A stretch of 52,588 nucleotides of DNA from Acanthamoeba sp. SK_2022b (GCA_027943245.1 JANDJZ010000352.1:1-52588); one strand, 5' to 3'; shown: positions 34,593-48,775, counted from the stretch's first letter. Notes: generated from the letters alone by a model not told the origin. Numbers and translations are program-made.

Positions 34593-35858
34593 CAACTGTC
34601 AGTCAACATGTCTACGCCACCAAGTCCATCATTGGTCACCTCTTAAAAATACAAAACCGCTTTTACTAGCAAACACTTTGCTCCTACACATATCCTGCTC
34701 CTCCAGGTTATGGGCCCATGCTCACAAGCATAAAAACAATCACCACAAGAAAACCATGCTACTTTCGCTTTGTGACTACACTATACATCCATGCCTGCAC
34801 AACTGCTATAAGGCTAGATGGGTAGCCAAGGGCTTCACCCAATGCTTCAGCATCAACTATGACAGTACCTTCTCACCCATCATTCGCATCAAGAATCTTC
34901 ATCTCCTTGCCTTGAGATCCATCAGGTCAATGTCAACACAGCATCTCTCCATGCCAAGCTCACCAAGGAGATCTACATCTCCCAGCCTGAGGGCTTCATT
35001 GGTCCTCAACAACCCAACCACATGGGGCGTCTACTGAAGAGCCTCTATGGACTCAAGCAAGCACCACTTGAGTGGAACAAGGCCATCAATGCACACCTGC
35101 ACAAGTCCAATTTTGAGCCCACTGAGTCCAACTTGTGTATCTACATTCATCAATGACCATCTTGCCATCATTGCCCTCTACATTGATGACTGCACCATCA
35201 TCGCTCATCAATCTGAGCTCAGGGGTGTCAAGCAACTCATCGCCAATGGTTTTCCAAACTCACACGACCTCTACAACAAGGACTCAACAACTCATGCACC
35301 CATTGGGTACTGCGACGCTGACTGGGGCAACATCAAAGTTGATCACCAGTCAGTCTCTGGAGTCGTCTTCATCTTGTGTGGAGGCGCCATTTCATGGAGT
35401 GTCAAGACACAGAACTGTGTCTCCTCTACCACAGCAGAACTGAACGCCATCTCCAAGGCAATGCAGCAAGCACTCTACATGCGCAAGCACCTGCCAACCC
35501 TCAGATAGAATCTATCTCCAACAGCCACTCTCGCTCTTCAACAACAACCAGAGTGCACTGGCTATCATTGACATCTCATCCAGCACTTACCACAGATGGA
35601 TGAAGTACTACAATATCAAGCTAGCCCATCTCCACAACACAACCACTCAAGGCCACATTTGTTTTGCCTACTGCCCAACTGACGACATGCCCATGGACAT
35701 TCTCACCAAGGCACTCAGCCAGGTCAAGCTCATCTATCATTGCCAGCACATGGGAATGATCAAGCACCCCACTGCAGGAGGGGCATGTTGAGGTTCAAAC
35801 CATCATCCAACTGTAAGTCATGCATGTCTACATGACCAAGTCCATCATTGGTCATAGA
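34593..35858 (+). mobile_element. Ty1/copia fragment (family B) nested in PAT copy 1
   Basis: Replaces the RT core of the host element. It carries part of a copia reverse transcriptase (about 34810-35260: ARWVAKGFTQCF, LLKSLYGLKQAPLEWNKA, LYIDDCTIIA) and RNase H (GYCDADWGNIKVD, SSTTAELNAISKAMQQA). The order ends AYCPTDDMPMDILTKAL. A purine tract (CAGGAGGGGCA) precedes a partial 3' LTR starting TGTTGAGG at 35786. A matching piece of LTR (shared CAACTGT...CCAAGTCCATCATTGGTCA) lies at the left edge, 34593-34638. Gag, protease and integrase are missing, and an internal deletion joins RT to RNase H near 35258. Several stops and shifts. Distinct from the family A LTRs. Confidence 0.8.
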
Positions 35859-36764
35859 TAAGCCCTGGTTGACTAAACCACAGATGCAGGGCTCACTACA
35901 ACCGTGGCTGCCAACATTCGCCAAGAGCAGGGCGCCCCTATGTGGTGGCCCTCACATGAGGTGGTGGTGCTCTCCAATGCTGCGCAGTCACTGGGCTGGG
36001 GCGCATTCTTCCCAGAGAGAGGCGCACTCAGACAGTGAGAAGCTGCAGCCCATTCACCTTCGAGAACTGTGGGTGGTCCTCCACAGTCTGACCTCCTTCC
36101 AGCACCTCCTGCAGGGGAGGCAGGTGGAGTGCTGCATGGACAACATGACTGCCCTGGCCTACCTGGTCAACAGTGGGGGCAGCGATCAGGACATGATATT
36201 CTTGTCAAGGCAATTTACTTGCTGCTTGACTGGATTGGAGCTGTCCTGTACAGGGCAATCTGGGTCAAGGGGTCTCTCAACTGGGAGGCGGATGTGGCAT
36301 CACATTGGGTGGATCACAATGATTGGACTCTACAGCTGTGCTGCATCTCTCACATGTGTCTCAAGCTGGGTCCATGGACAATTGACTGGTTTGCCAACCA
36401 TCTCAACTGCCAGGCGCCGTGTTTCAACAGTCTGTTCCTCATGCTGGGCACAGAGGCTCAGGATGCCTTCTCTGTGTCCTGGGCAGGGGAGGTGAATCTG
36501 TTGGTGCCGCTGTTCTACCTCATCCTCCAGGTGTTGCAGCACCTTGTTGAGGGTTGCGCTGTTGGGCTGATCATTGTGCCATGGTGGGAGGCGCAGCCCT
36601 GGTGGCCAATTCTGCTGTGGCTCACCACCAGGGTGCTGGCGTTGGGCCAAGGGGCTCAGGTGGCATTGCCAGGTCCCTTGGGGTTGTGCGAGCCATTGTG
36701 GGGTTACTGGGCGATGGAGGCCCACCTCATTGAAGGCAGCCAGTTTCCAGAGTGGCGCAGCTAG
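35859..36764 (+). pseudogene. RNase H and 3' pol region of PAT element copy 1
   Basis: Resumes the PAT element at TAAGCCCTGGT, which equals 48263 onward in copy 2. It shows LRELWVVLHSLTSFQHLLQG, then CCMDNMTALAYLVNSGGSD and WVKGSLNWEADVASHW, the DIRS-type RNase H with its Asp residues. Frameshifts break the frame more than once. The recombinase central region present in copy 2 (49209-49900) is deleted here. Confidence 0.65.
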
Positions 36765-36940
36765 CCACATGGCAGGCGCAGCTCTCATTGCCTATTGGTG
36801 GTGCCACTGCGGCCATGATGCAGAGGGAGCAGATCATGGTGATTGGTGGTTGGCGCAGTGGCACTGTGGATCATTACCTCCATGCAGTGGAGGTCGCCAA
36901 TGTTGGTGCATCCACCCTCATTTTAGGATCTGGTCTCTGA
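36765..36940 (+). pseudogene. C-terminal remnant of tyrosine recombinase, PAT copy 1
   Basis: Reads LPIGGATAAMMQREQIMVIG, then GWRSGTVDHYLHAVEV. This is the box around the catalytic Tyr (HYLHAV) of tyrosine recombinases, preceded by the GGATA element. The N-terminal half with the first catalytic Arg is missing. Confidence 0.6.
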
Positions 36941-37317
36941 CCAACTCCTATTTGTTTGACTCCAAGCGAGCAATATAACAGCAGTTGTTGAGCATCAAGG
37001 ACATTTGGAGTCATCTGTATCTCTGTTGCCCCTGGATGGAAAGTGGCAACATGGGCATCCTTATAAGGATTGCCCACAAGGGTTGACTCTGCAGGCAGAG
37101 ATTTGCTATATTTTTTCTTTCTTGTCTCTCCACCAACACATCTCCCACCCAGCCCTTCCATGTGTCAGTTGTCTGCACTCTCTGACTGTCTTGTCTAATT
37201 GAGAGAATGAAGCAGAAATGAAGGGAGGGTAAGGCAGGGTGAAACAGGCTCCTCTTCATCCTTTGAGAAGTATGCTTATAAACTCGTGTTTGTATGACTC
37301 TGAGTGAGCAATATAAC

Positions 37318-39651
<2,334 letters not shown>

Positions 39652-39877
39652 TGTTGTGATGTACGCTATGTGGTGAAGAGTAAAGTGTGAAGTGAGAGAG
39701 AACAGGGGTTCTCTCTGGTTTTATTACTGTTGAATATATTGTTGTAGACAGTTGTACTACAACATAACTCCTAAACTTAAGGCATGCCTTAATGTGCCAT
39801 GAGCTCATTAAGTCCTACCTCATTCGGTGTTCTAGAGTGACTGTTGATTAGAGTACCTTATTAGGTAACTCACAACA
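39652..39877 (-). repeat. 3' LTR of copia family A
   Basis: 226 bases with ends TGTTG/CAACA. Shares CTTAAGGCATGCCTTAATG and TACCTTATTAGGTAACTCAC with the solo LTRs at 31228 and 50112 and, in part, with 43781-43864. Confidence 0.9.
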
Positions 39878-40052
39878 CCCCTTAACAGTATCAGGAACAC
39901 CTTACAAGATTTAGCTCAACACACAAGTCATTCACGCGTCCTCTACCAAGGGCCTTTGTGAGCATATCGGCTGGCATGATGGCTGTGGGCATGTGATGAA
40001 GGCTAATTGTCTTGTTGGCTAGGTTCTTGTGTACCAGCGCCAACTTGATGCC

Positions 40053-41560
40053 TTAGTGCTTCAACCGCTGATGGTACTTGCTGGGTTGTGAGGTCACAAT
40101 CATCAGCACACTTTCATTGTCACAGTAGATTGGCATTTGACTTGCTTGATTGAGTCCTAAGTCATTGTAGAAATGGCCAAGGAAGATCATGTGCTTGATG
40201 GCTTTGGCCAGCACGTTGAGTTTGGCCTTGGCAGTTGACGTAGCTATGCAGGATTGATTCTTTGCTCTCCAGTAGACTGGGCCTCCTGCAATTGTGTAGA
40301 GTATACCGGATGTTGACTTGCATGTAGTCTTGTCTCTGGCCCAGTCCGCATCTGAGAAGCCTCTAGTCATAAGGCCACTTGTGTCTGGCGTGTATCTTAT
40401 TGCCAGTTCTTGTGTGCCACGCAAGTATCTGAATAAATGTTTCACCACAGCCCAGTGTTCCCCCCCATAGGCGTTCAGATGCCTACTGAGGACACATGTT
40501 GCGTACGCAATGTCTGGTTGTGAGGCCAGGGCAATGTAGTTGAGCTGCCCTACAGCTGATCAATACAGCACATCAACGAACTCCAGCAGGGTCTTCTTGA
40601 GTGTAGGAAGCTGGAGACTGGGCTCCATGGGCATGCCGATTGCCTTCAAGGTTGCAAATCCAAAGTCATGTAGTAGTTCTTGTATCTTGCCTGCTTGATG
40701 TAGTAGTATTGACCTGCTTTCGTCATTGCATATCACTTTGAGTGACAGGATCTAAGTCACAATGCCTAGGTCAATCATCTTGAATCTGTCATGAAGTACC
40801 TTCTTGATACCTGGCATGAATCATTCTGGCACGTAGATCACGCAGTCATTGACATAGACTGCTACATAGACTGCATGCTTGCCCTCGTACCTGATGTAGA
40901 TGCACAGATTGGCACGTGTCAGCATGGATCCTCTCGTACGTAGGTGCACATTGAGTGTCTGGTTCCACTTGAGGGGTGCTTGTTTGAGTCCATAAAGACT
41001 CTTACATAGTAGGCAGACGTGGTCTGGATGCCCCTTGTCCACAAAGCCCTTGGGTTGGCGCACGTAGTTCTCTTAAGGAAGGGTAGCATTGAGGAATGCC
41101 ATGGTCATGTCCATCTGATGGACTGCATAGCCAACTTGTACAGCTATTGCAATGAGTACCCATAGGTGCTTGAGACGCACCACCAGCGCGAATGTCTCAT
41201 CAAAGTCTTTGAGTGAAGCCTCTCACTATCCAACAGGCCTTGAACTGGTAGATTGAGCTGTCCGCATGACGCTTGATCTTGAATAGCCACTTGGTGTCGA
41301 TGATCTTCCTCCCAGCAGGTGGGGGTACCAGTTCAAATGTACCATTCATCATTATAGTGTTGTACTTGTTGCGCATGGCGACTTTCCAGTCTTTGGCATG
41401 CGATGAGTTGACGGCTTTGGCATATGTTGTCAGGATCTTGACACTATTCTCATCCTGGTACGGCCTGTCCTCTCTTGCTACACAGGCGTGGAACTCTTGA
41501 GAGTAGAGTTTGGGTGCTATCCTCATGCATGTCGGTGGTTTCTTTGGCGTAGGACACATT
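40053..41560 (-). pseudogene. Copia family A reverse transcriptase and RNase H
   Basis: On the minus strand the RT begins near 41440 with AKDWKVAMRNKYNTIMMNGT and DTKWLFKIKRHADSSI, then (41063-40821) LLCKSLYGLKQAPLKWNQT and YVAVYVNDCVIYVPE. The catalytic Tyr-x-Asp-Asp is changed to YVND here. RNase H (40448-40053) reads HLFRYLRGTQELAIRYT, FSDADWARDKTTCKSTSGIL and STAKAKLNVLAKAIKHMIFL. Stops and shifts separate the blocks. Confidence 0.8.
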
Positions 41561-42165
41561 CTATAGTGCCATGGTATTGGCGTGGGGTGGGTGGCAATGG
41601 CAGCAGCACGGCGAGCGCTAGGTCCATGTCTGGGTCTTGTATGTTGATGAGCTCCTTGCTGGGGCCCTCTGGAACGTTAAATATCATGTCTCTCGTCTCC
41701 AGTACTTTATTTTCAATCAGGATCCGGTGATGCAAGGCGTCCACTCATGCTGGACTGAGGTAGATTCTGAGGCATGTTCAATCTGCCAGCTTGCTTCTAC
41801 CTACTGGGTTGGTGAGTACCTAGACACGCTGGCTGAACCTGTGTAGATGACCAATGTCTACATGCAGTTTGCTCTTGTTGGACCATCAGCTGTGCAGGGT
41901 GTTGAAGTCATTGGCCGTTGTCGGTAGCCAGTTGTTGATTGCGCAGGCCGTGAGCGCAGCTTCTCCCCAGTACTTCAGTGACATGTCTGTGTCTCAAAGC
42001 ATGCACCTGACCATTGCTAGTAGTGTGCAGTTGAAGCATTCTGCTACTCTGTTGTGCTCAGGCATGCACTGGCGTCCTCTTGTGTGTGATCCTTTTCTCT
42101 ATTAGGTAGCACTGGACCACAGCACTTGTGTATTTGCCGCCCTGGTCACTTTGCAGCACTCTGCA

Positions 42166-43146
42166 TCAACGGTTGATGCCTGCTGACTTGAGGAAGTGTC
42201 TGATTGTCTTGCTGACCTCACTCCTGTGTCTGATGAGGTAGATCATTGCATACCAGCTGTAGTCATCAATGAACAACATGTAGTACCGCTTTCCTGACAG
42301 TGTGTCCACTGGTAGTGGTCCACACACATCCATGTGGACCCGCTTGAGGGGTCTGGTTGCTCTTGGGGCTGGTCTGTTGTGGATGTCTGGCTGTGTTGCT
42401 TTCACTCAAATACACATGTCACATGGTGAGAGCGTGCCTCTGGCGTGCGCCAATCTGAGAGACTTAATCAGGGCACATAGTCGCGTCTTGCCCACGTGTC
42501 TGTAGCAGTGGTGGAGCTGGTTGAGTGAGTAGTTCTCCCAGACAACATTCACTTGAGGCTGTGTTGGCTGGATTGGCTTGATTGGCAGTGCCAGCATGCC
42601 CCCTTGTAGCATCGCCTGGAGCACCTTTTGACCCTCATGGTTGAACACACTGCCTCCTGAGCAGTTGATCCGTACCTTGTTCCCTCTGGCCGTCACCATG
42701 GCCGTGGAGATGAGGTTCTTCACAAGTCCTGGTGCATACAATACTCTTGCAAACATCACCGTCTCTTTGACTCTGTCAACCTGCACGTTCACATGTACAA
42801 CTCCAAGCCCTTCAATCTTGCACTCAAAGTTGTCACCAAGTAGTAGGCTCTGCCCTTCAGCCTCAAGACTGACATGGTCGTGTAGCCAGTCCTTCCTGCA
42901 CATGACGTGTGCAGTTGCTCCAGAGTCCAGATACCAGTGGTCTTTGGACTCCATAATGGCTAGTACTTGCTCTGTTGCCAAGAGAACGGTCTCCTCTCTT
43001 GCTCCAACGCTTTGCTTGCCACTTCCCTTGCCATCTTTGGACTTCCTGCCCTTGAGCTTGGGACAGTCACATCTTCTGTGTCTGACCTCGCCACATTTGA
43101 AACACTTACCAGTAAACTTTCTGGGTTTGCCATTGTTGGACTTCAC
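42166..43146 (-). pseudogene. Copia family A zinc knuckle, protease and integrase start
   Basis: A frame from 43146 contains the knuckle CFKCGEVRHRRCDC (one residue off the consensus), a basic linker, then the aspartic protease motif WYLDSGATAHV. The pre-integrase zinc-binding piece reads LHHCYRHVGKTRLCALI. After a stop at 42406 the integrase core continues (42405-42166) as HMDVCGPLPVDTLSGKRYYM, then LFIDDYSWYAMIYLI. Order and motifs are those of copia Pol. Confidence 0.8.
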
Positions 43147-43170
43147 ATCAGAGTTTCACTCCCGTTGTCC

Positions 43171-43838
43171 TCATGGCGCTCGAACGATGTTGACGGACTT
43201 GTGTGTTGCTGTCTTTGCAACGCAGGCAGCCTTGCACTGAAACAGTAGCTGCTTGGCCTCTCCGTAGTTCATTTCCCTCGTGCTCTCAATGAAGGTCTGA
43301 ACAGACTCGTACTCCTCTGGGAGTCCATCAAGCATGATTGCAAGTGCCAGGTTCTGGTCTACCTCGTAGTCCTGTCCTGCCAGATCCTTCATGGCCTTGT
43401 CTAGTCTCCTGAAGTACATATCCAGGGTCTCTCCAGGCTTGTATCACATCCTCAAGTAGTGCTTGAGGTAGAGCATGTGGTATACTAGTCTTTGGTGCTA
43501 GTTGCTTGTCAAGAGTCTTCAGCATCTCCCTCAGGTTCTTGAGGTGTGAGCATATCAACCTGAACTGTGTGTCCAGACACAGAATGATGAAGCCAGCCGC
43601 CTGCTGCATCCTCATTTATCTGTCATTGTCTCCATCGTCAGCCTTCTCCTTGCCCGCGCCTCTGGGCTGGTCGACAAACACAATGTCCCACAGGTTCTGC
43701 GAGAGCAGGATGAACTCGAGCTCCTCATGCCAGGTGCTGTACTCCATGACTGATTGGAGTACGTATCTCTTGGTGACTTCGTGCCATGAGCTCATTAAGT
43801 CCTACCTCCTTCAGTGTTCCAGAGTGACTGTTGATTAG
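43171..43838 (-). pseudogene. Copia family A gag region
   Basis: Minus-strand pieces: EYSTWHEELEFILLSQNLWD near the right end (gag helix), a stop, LICSHLKNLREMLKTLDKQ, then MYFRRLDKAMKDLAGQDYEV with DQNLALAIMLDGLPEEYESV. These match the UBN2/gag order of copia elements, broken by at least two frame changes. Confidence 0.7.
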
Positions 43839-43864
43839 AGTACCTTATTAGGTAACTCACAACA
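43781..43864 (-). repeat. Truncated 5' LTR of copia family A
   Basis: Only the outer 84 bases remain (ends CTCACAACA on the plus strand). Homology to the 3' LTR stops at GTGCCATGAG, where gag-coding sequence follows directly, so a deletion removed the rest of the LTR, the primer-binding site and the gag start. Confidence 0.85.
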
Positions 43865-46234
43865 AACATCTCCACAACACCACCACAACATCACACAACA
43901 CCACAAATTCACCACACCATCACACACCATCACCACCACACCATCACACCACCACACCACCACACCACCACCACATCACGACATCACCACAACACCACTA
44001 AACAACATTACAACATCACAATACCACTACAACAACATCACACCACCACATCATCACCACACAACCACACCACCACACCCCTACCCACGTTACAACAGCA
44101 GCATAACATCATAACCAGCATCACAGCATCACAACAGCACCACCATACCATTACCACAACAACCACCAACACCACTTCAACCACAACTCCACAACAACAC
44201 CACATCAACACCACATCGACACCACAACTTCAGAACAACATCACAACAACATCACAACACCACATCAACACCAAAACATCACAACACAACATCAAAACCA
44301 CAGCACCACAACAACAGCACCACCACTACCACACCACCACCACCACCACCACCACCACCACCACCACCACCACCACCACCACCACCACCACCACCTGACC
44401 ACCACCACCACCACCACCACCACTCACCACCACCACCGCCACTCCTCACCACCCACCACCACCACCACCACCACCACCCACCACCCACCATCACCACCTC
44501 GACCACCACCACCACCACCACCACCACCACTCACCACCACCACCGCCACCACCTCACCACCTGACCACCACCACCTGACCACCACCACCACCTGACCACC
44601 ACCTCACCCACCCACCACCACCACCACCACCACCACCACCACCACCACCACCACCACCACCCCCCCCACCACCACCACCACCACCACCACCACCACCACC
44701 ACCACAACAACAACAACAACAACACCACCCTTACCACACCATCACCACACCACAACATCACCCTTACCACACCATCACCACAACACCATCACCATTACCA
44801 CACCATCAGCATCACTACATCTCCACCACAACATCACCACAACATCACCACAACACCACATCACCACACCATCACCACAACACCACCACAACAACACCAC
44901 CACAACAACCACAACACACAACTCTACTACATCACACCACAACTACATCACCACAGAACTACTACAACACCACCACAACACCACTATAAACCACTACAAC
45001 ACCACACCATACCACTACAATATCACCACAACACACCTCATCACCGCCACAGTCACCACAACCACACTGCAACATCACCAAAACATTACCACACACCACC
45101 ACCACCACACCACAACAGCACCACCACAACATCACCACAACAGCACCACAACCACACCACAACATCATCACAGCACCACAACACCACCACCACCACAACA
45201 TCATCACAGCACCACAACACCACCACCACAATATCACCACACCACCACAACACCACCACAACACCACACCACCACAACATCACCACAACATCACCAACCA
45301 CAACACGGTGGGGTGGTGATGTTGTGGTGGTGTGGTGTTGTAGTGCTGGTGTGTTGTGGTTATGTTGTGGTGTTGTGGTGTTGTTGTGGTGATGTTGTGG
45401 TGGTAATGGTGTTGTGGTGTTGTTGTGTTGTGGTTGTGTTGTGGTGTTGTGGTGTTGTGGTGGTGATGTTGTGGTGGTGGTGTTTTGGTGTTGTTGTGTT
45501 GTTGTGTTCCATGTTGTGTGGTGATGGTGTAGTGGTGGTGCGATGTTGTGATGTTGTGGCATTGTTGTGGTGATGGTGTTGTGATGGTGATGTTGTGGTG
45601 ATGTTGTGGTGGTGTTTTATGGTTGTGCTGTGGTGATGGTGTTGTGTTGGTGTTGTTATGTTGATGTTGTGTTGATGTTGTGTGGCGTTGTTGTGGTGAT
45701 GGTGCGGGGTAATTGTGGTGATGATGTGGTGCTATGGTGGTGTGGTGCCACCACACCACTAAGCCACCACAACACCACCACAACACAACACCACAACACC
45801 ACCACAACACCACCACAACACACAACACCTCCACAACACCTCCACCATAACACCACAGCACCACAACACCACCACCACCTGACCACCACCACCACCACCA
45901 CCACCACCACCACCACCACCACCACCACCACCTGACCACCACCACCACCACTACCACCACCACCTGACCACCACCACCACCACCTGACCACCACCACCAC
46001 CACCTGACCACCACCACCACCACCAACCACACCACCACCTGACTTCACCACCACCACCACCCGACCACCACCACCTCACCACCACCACCACCACCACCCG
46101 ACCACCACCACCACCAATACCACCACCACTCCATCACCACCTGACCACCACCACCACCTGACCACCACAGCCACCACCACCACTGCCACCACCACTGCCA
46201 CCACCACCACCGCCACCACCACCACCACCACCAC
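43865..46234. repeat. Strand-asymmetric repeat tract with two orientation switches
   Basis: A/C-only to about 45305, G/T-only from about 45306 to 45750, A/C-only again to 46234. Includes long CAC/ACC trinucleotide arrays at about 44336-44530 and 44620-44703, and CCACCTGACCACC units. A 16-base perfect inverted repeat brackets the first switch (45281-45296 and 45314-45329). Confidence 0.85.
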
Positions 46235-46657
46235 CAGCAGTTGTTGAGTGTAGCATCAACAATGGAGTTTATTGCAAGCAAGGACATTTGGAGTCATCTG
46301 TATATCTGTTGCCCCTGGATGGAAGGTGGCAACATGGGCATCCTTTATAAGGATTGCCCACAAGGGTTGACTCTGTGGGCAGGCAGAGATTTGCTATATT
46401 TTTTATTTCTTATCTCTCCACTGACACATCTAGAGGACAGGGCGGAGGAGCGCTACCTTGAGGCAGAACGGAGAAGTAGCCAGCAGAGGCGGCAGGCAGC
46501 AGCACGTTGTGGTCCGCCTGCAGGCCAGCATGGTGAGCAACGATGCTTAAGAGGAAAGGAGGGGCACGAGGAGGGGCACAAGAAATGAGAGGAAGAGGTT
46601 GGCCCTGTCGAATTGGATGTAGAGAGAGAGAGAGAGAGAGAGGAGCTCTCTTCAAGG

Positions 46658-47332
46658 ATGGATACAATTCAAGGAGCATCTGAAGAGGAGTTGAGCGCCA
46701 TGTCTGTAGCTCAGCTCAAGCAGATCTGTCAACAAGTGGGTGTGGCCTCCAAGGGCAGTAGGGCTACTACAGCTTGGGCTTTGAAGGCTGCTGCAGCCGT
46801 GGCGGGGAGTGGAAGCAGTGAATCAGAGGGAGAGGAGGAAGTCAGGCAAGAGCCTCAAGCTACAGAGGTGATGCAGCAGGTACTTCAGGAGCTGACTTCC
46901 CTCAAGCGCAAGGTGTATGCCATGGGGGCCACAGTTGAGCCTGGGAGTGTGGAGCAGCTCACTGGGCTCCACAATGAACTGCGAGTGTCAAGCCAAGAAA
47001 ATCTACCCCAACTGCAAGTTTGAGAACATTGACAATGTGGAGCACTCCTTCCTTGAGCTTCAGTGGAAGGATGCCATCAACAAGGCCCAATGCAAGCACA
47101 AGGCCAAGGGCAAGGGCAAGGGCCTCTCATTTTTTCAGTCTGTCCAGTGCTGGACATCAGCAATGTCTCAGCAGAAGCTGCCCTTTGTCAAGCCTGCCCC
47201 CTTTGAACGGCCCTCAGCCAGCTGGGCAGCCACACCAAGGACCTCTCTGGCATCACCTGCTTTGTGTGCCAGAAGCCTGGCCACTATGCCAACCATTGTC
47301 CCAGCCAGAAGCTGGCCACAAGCAGCCAGTGA
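46658..47332 (+). pseudogene. Gag-like ORF of PAT copy 2
   Basis: The ATG at 46658 gives the same MDTIQGASEEELSAMSVAQL start as copy 1. The frame is lost near 47020. A later frame reads FLELQWKDAINKAQCKHKAK, a Lys-rich stretch, and the knuckle CFVCQKPGHYANHC (about 47267-47310) before a TGA near 47331. Confidence 0.65.
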
Positions 47333-47339
47333 CCCTGGG

Positions 47340-48270
47340 TCCACCTTGCCAGCCAGTTGTGGTGGTGGGTTGCTTGTCCCAGCGCCTGTCAGCATGGCAG
47401 GACATTGGTGCAAGCCCAATGGTCCTGCAGATTGTGTGCAAGGGTCTTTGCCTGAGCCTCTGGACTTGTCAGTGGAGGACTCATGGCAGATCCCCTTCTC
47501 CAGTGATCAGTCGATGTGGTTGGTGGCTGAGCTTCAGCGCCTGGTGGAAGTCTGGGCCATTGAGTGGATGGGCAGGGGCCCTGTTTGACTGGCTGGGGTA
47601 CAGCTCGTCAGTCCAGTCTTTTTGGTCCACAAGTGTGGGCCAAAGCTGTGGCGCTTGGTCATTGACCAGTGCTGGCGCCAAGGCCATGCAAGTTTGAGTC
47701 ACTGTTGACCCTGATACGGCCAGCAGGCAGAGACTGGTGGGCCATCACCTTCGATCTGGCCCAGGGGTACCACCACATCTCAATAACTTGCTCCAGTGGT
47801 TCAGGTTCCAGGTCAATTCAACCTGGTATCACTATTGGGTGATTCCCTTTGGGCTGCACTGGAGTCCTTGGGTGTTCACCAAGGTGGTTCAGGCCATGGT
47901 CAAGTACTGGCAGGTGCTGGGGGTCCTGATCTTTGTCTTCATGGATGACTTTGCTGTGCTGGCCTCCTTAGTGGAGGAGCTCTTGCAGGTCCAGGACCTC
48001 ATCATTGCGCCCACCCTCCAGCACTTGGGGTGGGTGCACAAGACTTCCAAGGGCCAGTGGCAGCCAGTGCAGCAGGTGGAGGTCATGGGACTGGTGCTCA
48101 ACCTGCGGCTGGGCCATGTCTTTATTCCTGAAGCTTCAGCACGCCAAGGAGCAGCTGCAAGTGGGTGCCAGGGTCACACAGTGGCACCTTGTGAGTATTG
48201 CAGGCATTGTCACATTGCTGAAATGTGCAGTGCCTCAGGTGCAGGTGTACCTGCACAAGGCCTAAGCCCT
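47340..48270 (+). pseudogene. Reverse transcriptase of PAT copy 2
   Basis: Reads LVAELQRLVEVWAIEW, a frame change, PVFLVHKCGPKLWRLVIDQ (fingers), WWAITFDLAQGYHHIS (the motif around the first catalytic Asp), then from about 47790 FQVNSTWYHYWVIPFGLHW and VLIFVFMDDFAVLASL with the catalytic Met-Asp-Asp. The thumb-like GWVHKTSKGQWQPVQQVEVM follows. This is the DIRS-order RT layout. Confidence 0.75.
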
Positions 48271-48470
48271 GGTGGGCAACCAGCGTTCCCAGTGGGACCA
48301 GGAAGTGCACATGACGCCTGCTGTGGTGGAGGACTTGCAGTGGGTAGCTGCCAACATTCAATTGAGTGCAGGGCGCCCCTATGTGGCAGCCCTCATGTGG
48401 GGCAGTGGTGCTCTCCAACACAGCGCAGTCAGTGGGCTGGGGTGTGTTCTTCCCCAAGACAGGCGCCTGA

Positions 48471-48775
48471 GTGAGAGGAGCACACTCAGACCGCGAGAGG
48501 CTGCAGCCCATTCACCTTCTCAAGCTGTGGGTGGTCCTCCACAGTCTGACCTCATTCCAGCACCTGCTGCAGGGGAGGCAGGTGGAGTGCCGCATGGACA
48601 ACACAACCGCCCTAGCTTACCTGGTCAATGGTGGGGGCAGCGATCAGGACATGTTCATTGTCAAGGCAATTTACTTGCTGCTCGACTGGATTGGAGCTGT
48701 CCTGTACAGGGTGGTCTGGGTCAAGGGGTCTCTCAACTGCGAGGTGGATGTGGTGTCACATTGGACCACAACAAT
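48471..48775 (+). pseudogene. RNase H of PAT copy 2
   Basis: HSDRERLQPIHLLKLWVVLH, then RMDNTTALAYLVNGGGSDQD and WVKGSLNCEVDVVSHW give the DIRS-type RNase H with the acidic Glu/Asp positions. The frame opens at 48471 and is lost soon after VVSHW. Confidence 0.7.

Larger units (their letters stand above)
33199..37317 (+). mobile_element. PAT-type tyrosine-recombinase retroelement, copy 1 (defective)
   Basis: Tyrosine-recombinase (DIRS-order) elements of PAT type have split direct repeats arranged A1-ORFs-B1-A2-B2. Here A1 is 33199-33391 (begins CAGCAGTTGTTGAG). B1 (about 36946-36978, ending GAGCAATATAA) abuts A2 from 36979. B2 (about 37286-37317) repeats B1 (TTTGTATGACTC, GAGCAATATAAC). Internal parts: a gag-like ORF from 33423, a zinc knuckle, the start of the reverse transcriptase, a foreign copia fragment (34593-35858) where the RT core should be, RNase H, and only the last part of the recombinase (ending 36940). 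Copy 2 at 46235-50647 supplies the missing parts. It cannot be autonomous. Confidence 0.8.
39652..43864 (-). mobile_element. Ty1/copia retrotransposon (family A), internally decayed, with target-site duplication
   Basis: Runs on the minus strand from a truncated 5' LTR (43781-43864) to a complete 3' LTR (39652-39877), preceded by a purine tract GTTAAGGGG. The pentamer AACAT flanks both outer ends (39647-39651 and 43865-43869), a perfect 5-base target-site duplication. Internal order is gag, CCHC knuckle, protease, integrase, RT, RNase H, as in copia. The inner part of the 5' LTR, the leader and the gag start are missing, so it is not autonomous. Multiple stops and frameshifts occur throughout. 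Confidence 0.9.
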
